Assembly: GCF_020687545.1 (NCBI RefSeq)
Contig: NZ_JAJEQX010000004.1
Span: forward strand, 62,001-126,000
Direction of reading: 5' to 3'
From: Ruminococcus turbiniformis
GTDB lineage: Bacteria; Bacillota; Clostridia; Lachnospirales; Lachnospiraceae
DNA length: 64,000 bases
The notes beneath the pieces are model-generated. The model did not search any database and had not been told where the DNA came from. It was given only the letters and a program-made list of their open reading frames with translations. Positions 49,300 through 57,552 of this stretch are shown piece after piece. Numbering within the stretch: position 1 is the first letter of the stretch; every line of letters starts with the position of its first letter. The translations under genes and the position numbers were made by a program.

Positions 49300-49779
49300 T
49301 TATTTATGATACGGTTCCCCGCTGATAATCCGATACCCCCGGTACACCTGTTCAAGCAGAATCACCCTCATGAGCTGATGGGGAAATGTCATCCTTGAAA
49401 AACTGAGTGCAAAGTCCGACCTTTTCAGCACTTCCTGTCCAATCCCGATGGACCCGCCGATGACAAAGGCAATGCTGCTTTTGCCCTGAATCCCAAGTGT
49501 GTTGATCTTATCCGCCAGTTCCTCGGAAGAGAGCATCTTTCCTCCGATCTCCAGAGTGATTACATACATATCATCCCGGATATGCTTCATGATCCGCTCT
49601 CCTTCTTTCGCCCGGATCATATCCTCCACTGTCTCGCTGGCCTGATCCGGCGTCTTCTCATCCGCCACTTCGATGATCTCCAGTTTACAGTAACGGCTCA
49701 GGCGTTTCACATACTCGGCGACCGCGTCTCTTAAATACTTCTCCTTAATCTTTCCGACTGTAATTAACGTGATCTTCAA
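49300..49779 (-). CDS. rlmH: 23S rRNA pseudouridine(1915)-N3-methyltransferase
   Basis: RlmH methylates pseudouridine 1915 in helix 69 of 23S rRNA. The 159-aa SPOUT protein has MKITLITVGKIKEKYLRDAV at the start, FVIGGSIGIGQEVLKRSDFA (S-adenosylmethionine knot) and the C-terminal YRIISGEPYHK. It overlaps the next upstream gene by 4 bases. Confidence 0.96.
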   Translation of the reverse strand: MKITLITVGKIKEKYLRDAVAEYVKRLSRYCKLEIIEVADEKTPDQASETVEDMIRAKEGERIMKHIRDDMYVITLEIGGKMLSSEELADKINTLGIQGKSSIAFVIGGSIGIGQEVLKRSDFALSFSRMTFPHQLMRVILLEQVYRGYRIISGEPYHK

Positions 49780-50303
49780 ACCTGTCTCTCCGTTTTCCTT
49801 TTTCTCTCTTTCCCGGTGAAATGTTCCGCATCGATCCGGTACACGGCAGTTTTCTCAAGCATATCCGGACGAAATACAGTCCCTGCGCCGGGAGCCATAT
49901 GTTCCATCAGCTTTTTGAGCCCGTACTGTTTCTCTCCCTCATTTTCCAGCCTTTTCACCGTTCCGCTTCCCATGATGCTCCGGTATGCATAGGAATAGCT
50001 GCATGTATAATCCCCTGTGATCACTTCATGCCGGCAGTCCATCTCAAAGGCGACATGCGGATCTGCCTCAAAAGCTTCCGCCTTACGCCCCTCTTTCGCC
50101 CCGTGAAAATACAGGGAAAGCTTCAGTGTCTGCTCTCCGGATGCCGCTTCCGCATCCTCAAATTCATATCCGAAGTTCACCGGCACGATAAACATCCCTT
50201 CCGCATCTTTCGCGCCGATGCGCACCACATTGCATTCTTCAAGTATCTCACGCAGAGTACCGTTATCCGTGATCTCCCTTTTCTTAAGGCGCATTTCTTT
50301 CAT
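49776..50303 (-). CDS. Pyridoxamine 5'-phosphate oxidase family protein (flavin-binding)
   Basis: 175-aa protein: MRLKKREITDNGTLREILEE then NVVRIGAKDAEGMFIVPVNF, FHGAKEGRKAEAFEADPHVA and a heme/flavin-like SYSYAYRSIMGSGTVKRLEN. This is the NimA-like/PNPOx branch often called nitroimidazole resistance-type, FMN-binding. The substrate is unknown. It overlaps both neighbours (rlmH, DUF89) by 4 bases. Confidence 0.85.
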   Translation of the reverse strand: MKEMRLKKREITDNGTLREILEECNVVRIGAKDAEGMFIVPVNFGYEFEDAEAASGEQTLKLSLYFHGAKEGRKAEAFEADPHVAFEMDCRHEVITGDYTCSYSYAYRSIMGSGTVKRLENEGEKQYGLKKLMEHMAPGAGTVFRPDMLEKTAVYRIDAEHFTGKERKRKTERQV

Positions 50304-51184
50304 TCCGGAATTCTCCTTTCATTGACAAACATTCCCTGGAATCGCTCCGCCTGAAACTGCCGCATAAACCAGTCGCATTTGCAGAGGAAAAGATAATAAA
50401 TGTTCAGCCCGCATCCGTGCAGTGTCTCAAAGTTTCCCTGCCCTTTTGACACAATAATGTCTGCGCTTCGGATCTCTTCCTCCGCCTCCTGGCTGATATC
50501 GCTCAGGTCCGTCCCTGCGATCTCGCTTCCGTTGTCCATCACAGGTACGACACGGTCAAGTCCTGTGAAACACGCCGCCTCAAGATCTGCGTCGTTTACC
50601 ACCTTTGCCCCGCGGACAATGGCAGTGATATTAAGATCCGGGTACTGCTCTCTTAAGAGTTTCAGCGCGATTTTGTCAAGCACGATCTCTCCGCAGTTGT
50701 CGGTCAGATAGACGAGGCGGGATGCGTTTTTCAGCTCCTCTGTAAATCTCCCATACTCATCCGGGTCAAGACCTTCTCGCCCCTGACTTTCCAGCAGTTC
50801 GAGAAGTTTCTCCTTTGAGAGATCCTTCACCGCCGAATAGTCGATATAGTTTCCGGTCCGGGCATATGTAAGTGCCGCCTGGAGCGGATCTTTATGATTT
50901 CTGATTTCCTTTTCAAGTTCTTCTTCCATTGAGAGCAGATACTCATTGAACTCCTGCTTCACCCGTTCCACGTCTTCCCTTCCCGGCTTTTCTCCCCAGT
51001 ATTTTTCATAGATCCGGGTCAGCGGCCGGATCAGAGTCGGAGCCGAAAGATCCGGATTGCATGTGCCGAGGAAACTTAAGATCTCCCTCATATGCCGGCA
51101 TTTTTTCTCTTCATTGTCAAAATGTTTTAACTGCTCTTCCTGCATTCGGATGAGGCAGGCCAGACAGTGCGCGTTTACTTTCAA
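50300..51184 (-). CDS. DUF89 / ARMT1-like damage-control phosphatase
   Basis: 294-aa protein with CLACLIRMQEEQLKH at the start, central VYLTDNCGEIVLDKIALKLL (metal/nucleotide-binding Asp/Asn) and VRGAKVVNDADLEAA, then the end block IIVSKGQGNFETLHG. DUF89 enzymes remove damaged or excess phosphorylated metabolites. The start codon is TTG 51184 with GGAGGAG upstream; its first bases overlap the stop of the broken HAD gene. Confidence 0.9.
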   Translation of the reverse strand: MKVNAHCLACLIRMQEEQLKHFDNEEKKCRHMREILSFLGTCNPDLSAPTLIRPLTRIYEKYWGEKPGREDVERVKQEFNEYLLSMEEELEKEIRNHKDPLQAALTYARTGNYIDYSAVKDLSKEKLLELLESQGREGLDPDEYGRFTEELKNASRLVYLTDNCGEIVLDKIALKLLREQYPDLNITAIVRGAKVVNDADLEAACFTGLDRVVPVMDNGSEIAGTDLSDISQEAEEEIRSADIIVSKGQGNFETLHGCGLNIYYLFLCKCDWFMRQFQAERFQGMFVNERRIPE

Positions 51185-51707
51185 TTTTCTCCTCCGTTTC
51201 TCCCGTCATGCTTTCCGGCTTTCTTTCTCATCGGTTCTCCCGTCAGAATTTTGGAAAGTCCGGTTCTTTTCGCCCCTTCAATATCGCATACCCCGTCGTT
51301 TCCGACCATAATGGCTCTCTCAGGCAGAATATGATACTGATCGATAAGTTTTGAGAAAAAAGCCGGATATGCTCTATGGACAGAATCCGGAAAAACTGCC
51401 CCGCCTGGCGGACCAGCGATTCGTCCGCGCTGATGCCTTTCTCTGAAAAGAGGGCGCTGAACACATCCTCGATCCGGATCTCCGGGTGGGACTCGTGGGC
51501 GTCGTTTCTGATTCCTTTTTTCCCTCTCCCGAACGTATCCACCAGCCTCTCATACGACTGTCTCAATTCATCCGGCAGATACTGCGCCCCATAGCAGGCA
51601 TAAAAGAGCGTCATTTTCTCCCAAAGCAGCGGACTGCTCTCGTCCGTCCGGATATCCACAAGGGTCCCGTACAGATCAAAGATACATGTCTCGTACACAC
51701 TATACAC
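51181..51707 (-). pseudogene. HAD-family hydrolase gene with a large deletion and frameshift
   Basis: Frame 1 from the GTG 51707 has the nucleophile motif CIFDLYGTLVDIR and reads to FRILSIEHIRLF (about 113 residues). The C-terminal motif III/IV block, ERAIMVGNDGVCDIEGAKRT, follows in another frame and ends at a TGA overlapping the DUF89 start. About 70-80 residues (the cap and motif II/III part) are missing. The two halves keep the reading of a working operon member, so the damage is recent. Confidence 0.78.
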
Positions 51708-52290
51708 AGCGCTCCATCTCCTCCTGAATCTGCTTTTCAGAACATTTCATCGCTTCCAGCGTCTTCTCAAAGAGCATGTTCAGCTCCCATCCAAGCTGCT
51801 CCGCCCCGGTGCGGATAATATCTCTCGAACATCCTGCGGCAAACCGTTTGTCCTTGAACTTTTTCTTCACACTGGAAACTTCCATATCGCAGACACTTTT
51901 TGACGGACGCATGAGAGCCGCCGCCCAGATCAGACCTGTCAGCTCGTCTGCCGCAAAGAGTACTTTCTCCATCTCATGCTCCGGTTCTATATCGCTGCAG
52001 ATTCCGTATCCGTGGGAGCAGACCGTGCGGATCATATCCTCACCGACGCCCGCCGGCGCGAGAAGTTCCGGAGCCTTTTTGCAGTGTTCTTCCGGGTACA
52101 TCTCAAAGTCAATATCGTGCAGCAGCCCGCAGATTCCCCAGTAGTCCTTTTCCTCTCCGTATCCGAGATCGTCCGCATACCAGCGCATGACCGCCTCCAC
52201 GGTGAGCCCGTGCTGAATATGAAATGCCTCTTTGTTGTACTCCTTTAAAAGCGCAAGCGCTTCCTCTCTTGTAATTTTACTTGTTCTCAT
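51700..52290 (-). CDS. HD domain hydrolase
   Basis: 196-aa protein: metal ligands in FHIQHGLTVEAVM and GLLHDIDFEMYPEEH (HD motif), then ICSDIEPEHEMEKVLFAADE with LTGLIWAAALMRPSKSV. This is the HD/PDEase-like type (YedJ-like) acting on nucleotides; the substrate is unknown. ATG 52290 has GGAGGAAA upstream; a longer frame to 52323 lacks one. It overlaps the HelD gene end by 14 bases. Confidence 0.86.
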   Translation of the reverse strand: MRTSKITREEALALLKEYNKEAFHIQHGLTVEAVMRWYADDLGYGEEKDYWGICGLLHDIDFEMYPEEHCKKAPELLAPAGVGEDMIRTVCSHGYGICSDIEPEHEMEKVLFAADELTGLIWAAALMRPSKSVCDMEVSSVKKKFKDKRFAAGCSRDIIRTGAEQLGWELNMLFEKTLEAMKCSEKQIQEEMERCV

Positions 52291-54346
52291 CACTGTTTCC
52301 TCCATTCTCCACTCCGTATACATACAGCTCCTGCAGCGCTCTCGTGGCGCAGATATATGCCGCCTGAGAAGCCAGCGGATTGTCCTTTTCCGGCTGAATC
52401 ATAAACACCTGGTCAAATTCCAGCCCTTTGGCCAGATAAAACGTCGTCACGGTCAGCCCCCGCTTAAACGCGGAGCTGTCCCGGTCCACATAGGACGCCT
52501 CTGTGCCGCGGTTCTTAAGCAGCCGGTACACGTCATATGCCTCTTCCTCTGTCAGAGTCAGGACCGCACCCGTCTCATAGCCGTCCTCTCCCAGATTCAG
52601 ATTTTCTGACACCGCATCCAGAAGCGCGTCAGCAGACGAGAATGTTTCTTCCTCCACCGGCTTTCCATGTCTCTCCAGCAGATCGAGATCCGTGATTCCG
52701 CTGATCTTTCCCGCATATCTGGCAATCTCGTACGTGTTTCTGTAGCTTTTCTTAAGGATCACCGTCCGGATATCACGTCCAAGTATTTTCGGCAGGAACT
52801 TCAGCACATCATGCTGTTTCGTATCCAGAGTCTGCGCATAGTCGCCGAGGATTGTCATCCTGCACTCGAAAAGACTTTTCAGAATCGTGTACTGAAGGAA
52901 AGAATAATCCTGCATCTCATCGATGACAAGATGTTTGATATTTTTCCTCGAGTTTCGTCCTGTAAGCCGGTATTTCAGATACAGCATGGGGAACACGTCC
53001 TCATACTGCAGTTTTCTCCTCTCATACGGCACATCCGGAAGGGGATCGAATCCGTAATCCTCAAGGAGCCACCCATAGATCTCATAAAGGTCTTTCGACA
53101 CATACATGCTGTCAAATTTCCCTTGAAGAAGTTCCCTGTCCTCATCGGAAATATCGCGGCCTTTCAGCGTCTCATAGGCGTCCACAAAATATTCCATGAC
53201 CGCGTCCATTCTTTTGAGCAGCGGCGTCTCCTGAAACTTAAAGTAGAACAGGCGGATCAGATCTTCCTCCGTCAGTTTAGCCCCACGGAAACTCACCTCT
53301 TTAAAATCAATCAGCCTGTCTTCCAGTGTGGCGAGAAAACCTTCTGTCATTCCGACGAAATCCTCGGACTGTTTCAGACGGAACCGCTCTTTCTCCCCGC
53401 TGTCCGGAAATTTCATGATGCGCTCCAGATGATCATACCGGTCTTCACAGTCCGGCACCGCGCCTTTCAGCTCATGGTAGGCGTATATATCAAAGCTCAT
53501 CTCCTGAATATTTTCCTCGCCCAGCTCCGGAAGAATATGGGAGATATAATCCGCAAACACACTGTTGGGCGACAGGATCAGTACGTTGGACGACTTCAGA
53601 TTCTCCCGGTCGTGGTACAGAAGATAGGCAATCCGGTGGAGCGCGATGGACGTCTTCCCGCTCCCCGCCGCTCCCTGAATTACAAGGATCCGGTCCTTTG
53701 TGTTCCGGATGATGGCATTCTGTTCCTTCTGGATTGTCCGCACGATATTTTTCAGCTTTACATCCCCGCTGCTTCCGAGTTCCTGGCGCAATATCTCATC
53801 ATCAATCTTCGTATCGCTCTCAAATGCGTAGACCATCTTTCCGCCGCGGATCTTGTACTGCCACTTTGAGGTAATCTCCCCTCTGATCTCTCCCGCCGGA
53901 GCCTCGTAAGACGCCTCTCCTTTGTCGTAGTCGTAGAAAAGGCTGCTCACCGGGGCTCTCCAGTCGTAAATAAGAGGTGTCATTCCGGTCTTTTCCGCGA
54001 AGTTCCCGATTCCGATATAAAACGGCTCGGATTCCTCCTCCCCTTCAAATGCGAAGTCAACCCGTCCGAAAAACGGCGCGTCCAGCATCTTCTCGAAGCG
54101 ATGCTTCAGCTTCAGCTTCTCGGTGTTTGCATTCGTCTGCTGAAGAAGCGCCTGCCGGTTGTCATACTCTTCGTACCCGTACTGGTCCATCTCAGTGTAG
54201 TTGTCCCAGTAGTACTCGTGCATGTTCTCGATCTCTTTCTGGCCTTCGCTTAAGTCCTCCCTAATCTCCTTCAGTCTGTTTTCTATTTTCACTGTAACAT
54301 CTTTCAGAAAAAGTGTACCGTCTGTGTTTTTCTCATTTATGGTCAT
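52277..54346 (-). CDS. HelD-type RNA polymerase recycling ATPase (UvrD-like)
   Basis: 689-aa superfamily 1 ATPase. A coiled coil at the N-terminus (IENRLKEIREDLSEGQKEIE), then FYIGIGNFAEKTGMTPLIYD and WRAPVSSLFYDYDKG. Walker A is GAAGSGKTSIALHR (about 225-238) and a helicase motif II region HLVIDEMQDYSFLQ (about 465). It ends with GLEFDQVFMIQ and ATRALQELYVYG motifs. HelD removes stalled RNA polymerase from DNA and may confer rifampicin tolerance in some bacteria. Confidence 0.92.
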   Translation of the reverse strand: MTINEKNTDGTLFLKDVTVKIENRLKEIREDLSEGQKEIENMHEYYWDNYTEMDQYGYEEYDNRQALLQQTNANTEKLKLKHRFEKMLDAPFFGRVDFAFEGEEESEPFYIGIGNFAEKTGMTPLIYDWRAPVSSLFYDYDKGEASYEAPAGEIRGEITSKWQYKIRGGKMVYAFESDTKIDDEILRQELGSSGDVKLKNIVRTIQKEQNAIIRNTKDRILVIQGAAGSGKTSIALHRIAYLLYHDRENLKSSNVLILSPNSVFADYISHILPELGEENIQEMSFDIYAYHELKGAVPDCEDRYDHLERIMKFPDSGEKERFRLKQSEDFVGMTEGFLATLEDRLIDFKEVSFRGAKLTEEDLIRLFYFKFQETPLLKRMDAVMEYFVDAYETLKGRDISDEDRELLQGKFDSMYVSKDLYEIYGWLLEDYGFDPLPDVPYERRKLQYEDVFPMLYLKYRLTGRNSRKNIKHLVIDEMQDYSFLQYTILKSLFECRMTILGDYAQTLDTKQHDVLKFLPKILGRDIRTVILKKSYRNTYEIARYAGKISGITDLDLLERHGKPVEEETFSSADALLDAVSENLNLGEDGYETGAVLTLTEEEAYDVYRLLKNRGTEASYVDRDSSAFKRGLTVTTFYLAKGLEFDQVFMIQPEKDNPLASQAAYICATRALQELYVYGVENGGNSDENK

Positions 54347-54385
54347 ACCTGTTTCTCCAGTCTGGCTTTTCCCGCTCTGCAGCGT

Positions 54386-54427
54386 CAGTGTACAAGGGGA
54401 CGGCCGTATTGTCTCCTTTGTGCACTG
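54386..54427. repeat. 42-bp palindromic element (CAGTGTACAAGGGGAC...)
   Basis: Arms CAGTGTACAAGGGGAC and GTCTCCTTTGTGCACTG pair around GGCCGTATT with a few G-T or mismatched pairs. The edge GTCAGTGTACA is shared with 31600-31614 and 34811-34825. It looks like a small intergenic repeat or MITE-like hairpin. Confidence 0.6.
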
Positions 54428-54552
54428 AAGCTATTCAAACGCGGTATACTCAATAGTATAACATGTATTTTTTGAAAAAAAATCACAAATTAATCATATT
54501 TTCCTTTTATGATACTGTAACAGAATAATCACAGAGAAATGAGGTAAGGGAT

Positions 54553-55149
54553 ATGAAGAAGGAAAACCGGAAGATGGCACAGGAACGAAGGGCAAAGGAG
54601 CGCCGCAAAAAAGAGCTCAGAAGAAAAATAAGCAAAGGCATTGTCATAGGAGTTCCTTCCCTTGCAGCTATCATTCTGATCATCGCCATTGTTGTCTCTG
54701 CCTTTACTTCGGATTCTGCTTCCGAAAGTGATTCTGCAAACAGTTCCGACAGCTCTTCCGCAGACTCTTCCTCCGGCAGTTCCGATACTGAAGGAAGTCA
54801 GGGTACAGACAGCACGGATTCTGAAGAGGAGACTGATTCCGAAGCCGCATCGGCAGAATACTCCACGGACACGTCTCTCACCGTGGAGGACGGAGACACG
54901 GTAAACATCGACTATGTAGGATCCGTTGACGGCGTGGAGTTTGACGGAGGCAGCACAAACGGCGCAGGGACGGATCTTGTCATCGGCTCCGGTTCTTATA
55001 TCGATGATTTTGAGGAGCAGCTCATCGGATATCACCCGGGCGATCAGGTCGACGTATACGTCACTTTCCCGGATGACTACAGCAATAATCCGGATTTGAG
55101 CGGCGCGGAGGCACTGTTCGAAGTGACGATCAACGGGATCTACAAATAA
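54553..55149 (+). CDS. Membrane-anchored FKBP-type peptidyl-prolyl isomerase domain protein
   Basis: 198-aa protein on the plus strand. The N-terminus is strongly basic (ERRAKERRKKELRRKISKG), then a membrane helix (about residues 31-50), an acidic Ser-rich linker (about 52-105), and a small FKBP-like domain (about 108-198: VNIDYVGSVDGVEFDGGSTN, EQLIGYHPGDQVDVYVTFPD) resembling the trigger-factor-like PPIase part. It acts outside the membrane, probably as a folding helper. GAGGTAAGG precedes ATG. Confidence 0.85.
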   Translation: MKKENRKMAQERRAKERRKKELRRKISKGIVIGVPSLAAIILIIAIVVSAFTSDSASESDSANSSDSSSADSSSGSSDTEGSQGTDSTDSEEETDSEAASAEYSTDTSLTVEDGDTVNIDYVGSVDGVEFDGGSTNGAGTDLVIGSGSYIDDFEEQLIGYHPGDQVDVYVTFPDDYSNNPDLSGAEALFEVTINGIYK

Positions 55150-55154
55150 AAACA

Positions 55155-55193
55155 CAGACAGACGGGAAGAAATAGCATCTTCCCGCCTGTCTG
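55155..55193. terminator. Strong hairpin between converging genes
   Basis: CAGACAG-ACGGGAAGA pairs with TCTTCCCGC-CTGTCTG around 7 bases. It sits between the FKBP-domain gene (plus) and the AlkD gene (minus) and can serve both, though no long T-run follows on either side. Confidence 0.75.
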
Positions 55194-55200
55194 CATTCTC

Positions 55201-55899
55201 CTATTTTCTTTTCAGACTGTTTAAATACGCTTTCTCCTCCGGACTCACCCGATAAGATTCCCGGATCTTCTGGATCGCCTTGTTGTGTGTGAAATCATCC
55301 ATCGCACTGTTTTCAATCAGGCTCCTTGTCTTCTCGGGAAATTTCACATAGCAGACCTGGATTGTCCAGGCTACCCCCATCTTCGTATAGTAACCCTCAT
55401 GCCGGATCTCATTGCAGAGCGAAAGGATTTCATCAATATGCGTCTCATCCACAAAGTGGGACATCATTGACACGATCATGTACCGGAGTTCAAATTCTTC
55501 TTTGCTGTTTTTGAACTCAAGAAGATAGGAAAACCAGTAGTCCGGCTCCTTTTCCATAAACTTATAGCCATTCACGGAGCTGTCGCATACCGCCCAGTTC
55601 CGGATATGGGGAACGAAGCGGTCCAGATAGCTTCTGCGCTCTTCCCGCTCCATTTTCGCCGCTCCGATCACCAGTCCGGCCAGCATGATCTCCTCGTGAA
55701 AGGAGTCCTCGCCAAGCTCATCCAGAGCCTCCTGCAAATACGTCCTGAAATCTTCTTTCACAATCTCCTTCGCAAGTTTCCGTAGCGCCGGAAGGCGGAT
55801 TCCAAGAACATGTTTTTCGTCCGGAATCAGCTTCTGACTGAACTCTTTATAATCTTCCTCCACAAGGCTGTGCATCCTATCTCTGATTGCTTCTAACAT
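55201..55899 (-). CDS. DNA alkylation repair protein (AlkD-like)
   Basis: 232-aa HEAT-like repeat protein: IRLPALRKLAKEIVKEDFRT, EIMLAGLVIGAAKM, VPHIRNWAVCDSSVNGYKFM with the catalytic-type Asp/Trp pair, and VAWTIQVCYVKFPE. AlkD removes bulky or charged alkyl bases (for example N3-methyladenine, N7-methylguanine) without base flipping. ATG 55899 has AAGGAG. Confidence 0.9.
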   Translation of the reverse strand: MLEAIRDRMHSLVEEDYKEFSQKLIPDEKHVLGIRLPALRKLAKEIVKEDFRTYLQEALDELGEDSFHEEIMLAGLVIGAAKMEREERRSYLDRFVPHIRNWAVCDSSVNGYKFMEKEPDYWFSYLLEFKNSKEEFELRYMIVSMMSHFVDETHIDEILSLCNEIRHEGYYTKMGVAWTIQVCYVKFPEKTRSLIENSAMDDFTHNKAIQKIRESYRVSPEEKAYLNSLKRK

Positions 55900-55956
55900 T
55901 CGTAAACTCCTTACCTTCCAGAATTATTTCTTTCTCTGTACGCATTTTATCACCTG

Positions 55957-56052
55957 TCATGCCTTTGAAGGAAAAGCGAAACTTATGACTGCAACGAGCC
56001 AGCCCAGCGCACAGATCATCCATGACAGTTTTTTACCTTTTCCGCTCCTCAT
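55957..56052 (-). CDS. 31-aa single-helix small protein
   Basis: From ATG 56052 with GGAGGGG upstream: MRSGKGKKLSWMICALGWLV then AVISFAFPSKA. Basic N-terminus and one membrane helix. Similar tiny proteins in clostridia have no known role. The good ribosome site argues for a real gene. Confidence 0.45.
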   Translation of the reverse strand: MRSGKGKKLSWMICALGWLVAVISFAFPSKA

Positions 56053-56083
56053 AAGCATCCCCTCCGATCCGCTGCATTAAAAT

Positions 56084-56137
56084 GAGGAAACCGTACCCGC
56101 GATACAGCTTCACGCCGTATCCGGGCACGGTTTCCTC
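56084..56137 (-). terminator. Long hairpin terminator after nfnB
   Basis: Minus strand GAGGAAACCGT pairs with ACGGTTTCCTC (11 bp), with inner GGATAC/GTATC pairing, followed by ATTTTAATG. It lies 23 bases after the nfnB stop. Confidence 0.85.
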
Positions 56138-56160
56138 CTTCCGCCTGATTTTCCGGAAAA

Positions 56161-57552
56161 TTACTCTTTGCTCTTGATGTACTCGTCGATTCCCTTTGCT
56201 CCGGCTTTTCCCGCACCCATGGCAAGGATAACCGTAGCCGCGCCTGTCACGGCGTCTCCGCCTGCGAATACGCCTTCTTTGGAAGTCTGTCCGTTTTCCT
56301 CGTCAGCGACGATACATTTTCTGCGGTTTGTCTCCAGACCTTTCGTCGTGGAGGAAATAAGCGGGTTCGGAGATGTACCAAGAGACATGATTACCGTATC
56401 CACCTCGATATCATACTCAGATCCCGGAATTTCCACCGGACGTCTTCTTCCGGAAGCGTCAGGCTCTCCCAGCTCCATCTTGATAACCGTCATGCTGGTG
56501 ATGTTTCCGTTCTCATCTACATTGATCTTCTTCGGGTTTGTCAGAAGATCAAAGATCACGCCCTCTTCCTTCGCGTGGTGTACCTCTTCCACTCTGGCCG
56601 GAAGCTCTGCCTCGCTTCTTCTGTACACAATGTGAACGTCCGCACCGAGACGAAGCGCTGTTCTGGCAGCATCCATAGCCACATTTCCTCCGCCGACTAC
56701 GGCCACTTTCTTTCCTGCCGCGATCGGTGTGTCGTAGGAATCGTCAAATGCCTTCATCAGGTTGCTTCTTGTCAGGTACTCGTTTGCGGAGAACACTTCG
56801 TTCGCGTTCTCTCCCGGGATTCCCATGAACATCGGAAGACCTGCGCCTGAGCCGATAAATACCGCCTCAAATCCTTCTTCCTCCATCAGCATATCGATCG
56901 TCGTGGACTTTCCGATCACAACGTTTGTCTCGAATTTTACGCCCAGCTCTTTGACTTTCTCGATCTCTTTTGCAACGACTTTCTGCTTCGGAAGACGGAA
57001 TTCCGGAATACCGTACACAAGAACGCCGCCCAGCTCGTGGAGCGCCTCGAATACAGTCACGTCATATCCCATCTTCGCCAGATCTCCGGCGCATGTAAGT
57101 CCGGACGGACCGGAACCGATGACAGCCACTTTGTGTCCGTTCTTCCTCTCCGCGCCAACCGGTTTGATGTCGTTTTCAAGCGCATAGTCTGCCACGAATC
57201 GCTCCAGCTTTCCGATGGAAACCGGCTCGCCCTTGATTCCGCGTATACATTTTCCCTCACACTGTGATTCCTGAGGGCACACACGCCCGCAGATTGCCGG
57301 AAGCGCGCTTGACTTTCCGATCACCTTATACGCTTCCTCGATATTTCCTTCTTTTACCTCATGGATAAACGCCGGTATATCAATTGCCACAGGACATCCC
57401 TGCACGCATTTCGCGTTCTTGCAGTTTAAGCATCTTGTGGCTTCTTCCATAGCTTCTTCTTTATTATATCCGAGACAAACCTCTTCGAAGTTCGTCGCGC
57501 GTACTTTCGGATCCTGCTCTCTTACCGGAACCTTTTTTAACATATCTGCCAT
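56161..57552 (-). CDS. nfnB: NfnB subunit, NADPH-dependent ferredoxin-NADP oxidoreductase (GltA-like)
   Basis: Large subunit of the electron-bifurcating NADH-dependent reduced ferredoxin:NADP+ oxidoreductase. 463 aa. Two 4Fe-4S clusters (CLNCKNAKCVQGCP, CGRVCPQESQCEGKCIRG), FAD site VAVIGSGPSGLTCAGDLAKM and NADPH site VAVVGGGNVAMDAARTALRL. Its start shares a base with the nfnA stop (TAATG). It could be annotated glutamate synthase small chain, but the paired nfnA gene decides for Nfn. Confidence 0.93.
   Translation of the reverse strand: MADMLKKVPVREQDPKVRATNFEEVCLGYNKEEAMEEATRCLNCKNAKCVQGCPVAIDIPAFIHEVKEGNIEEAYKVIGKSSALPAICGRVCPQESQCEGKCIRGIKGEPVSIGKLERFVADYALENDIKPVGAERKNGHKVAVIGSGPSGLTCAGDLAKMGYDVTVFEALHELGGVLVYGIPEFRLPKQKVVAKEIEKVKELGVKFETNVVIGKSTTIDMLMEEEGFEAVFIGSGAGLPMFMGIPGENANEVFSANEYLTRSNLMKAFDDSYDTPIAAGKKVAVVGGGNVAMDAARTALRLGADVHIVYRRSEAELPARVEEVHHAKEEGVIFDLLTNPKKINVDENGNITSMTVIKMELGEPDASGRRRPVEIPGSEYDIEVDTVIMSLGTSPNPLISSTTKGLETNRRKCIVADEENGQTSKEGVFAGGDAVTGAATVILAMGAGKAGAKGIDEYIKSKE

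Noticed and set aside
52667-53869. 400-codon plus-strand frame inside HelD
   Set aside because: Opposite to a well-conserved ATPase; no ribosome site or known domain in this frame.
54529-55155. Minus-strand frame opposite the FKBP-domain gene
   Set aside because: Shadow of a repetitive Ser/Asp-coding gene; the plus-strand frame has the ribosome site, membrane helix and FKBP pattern.
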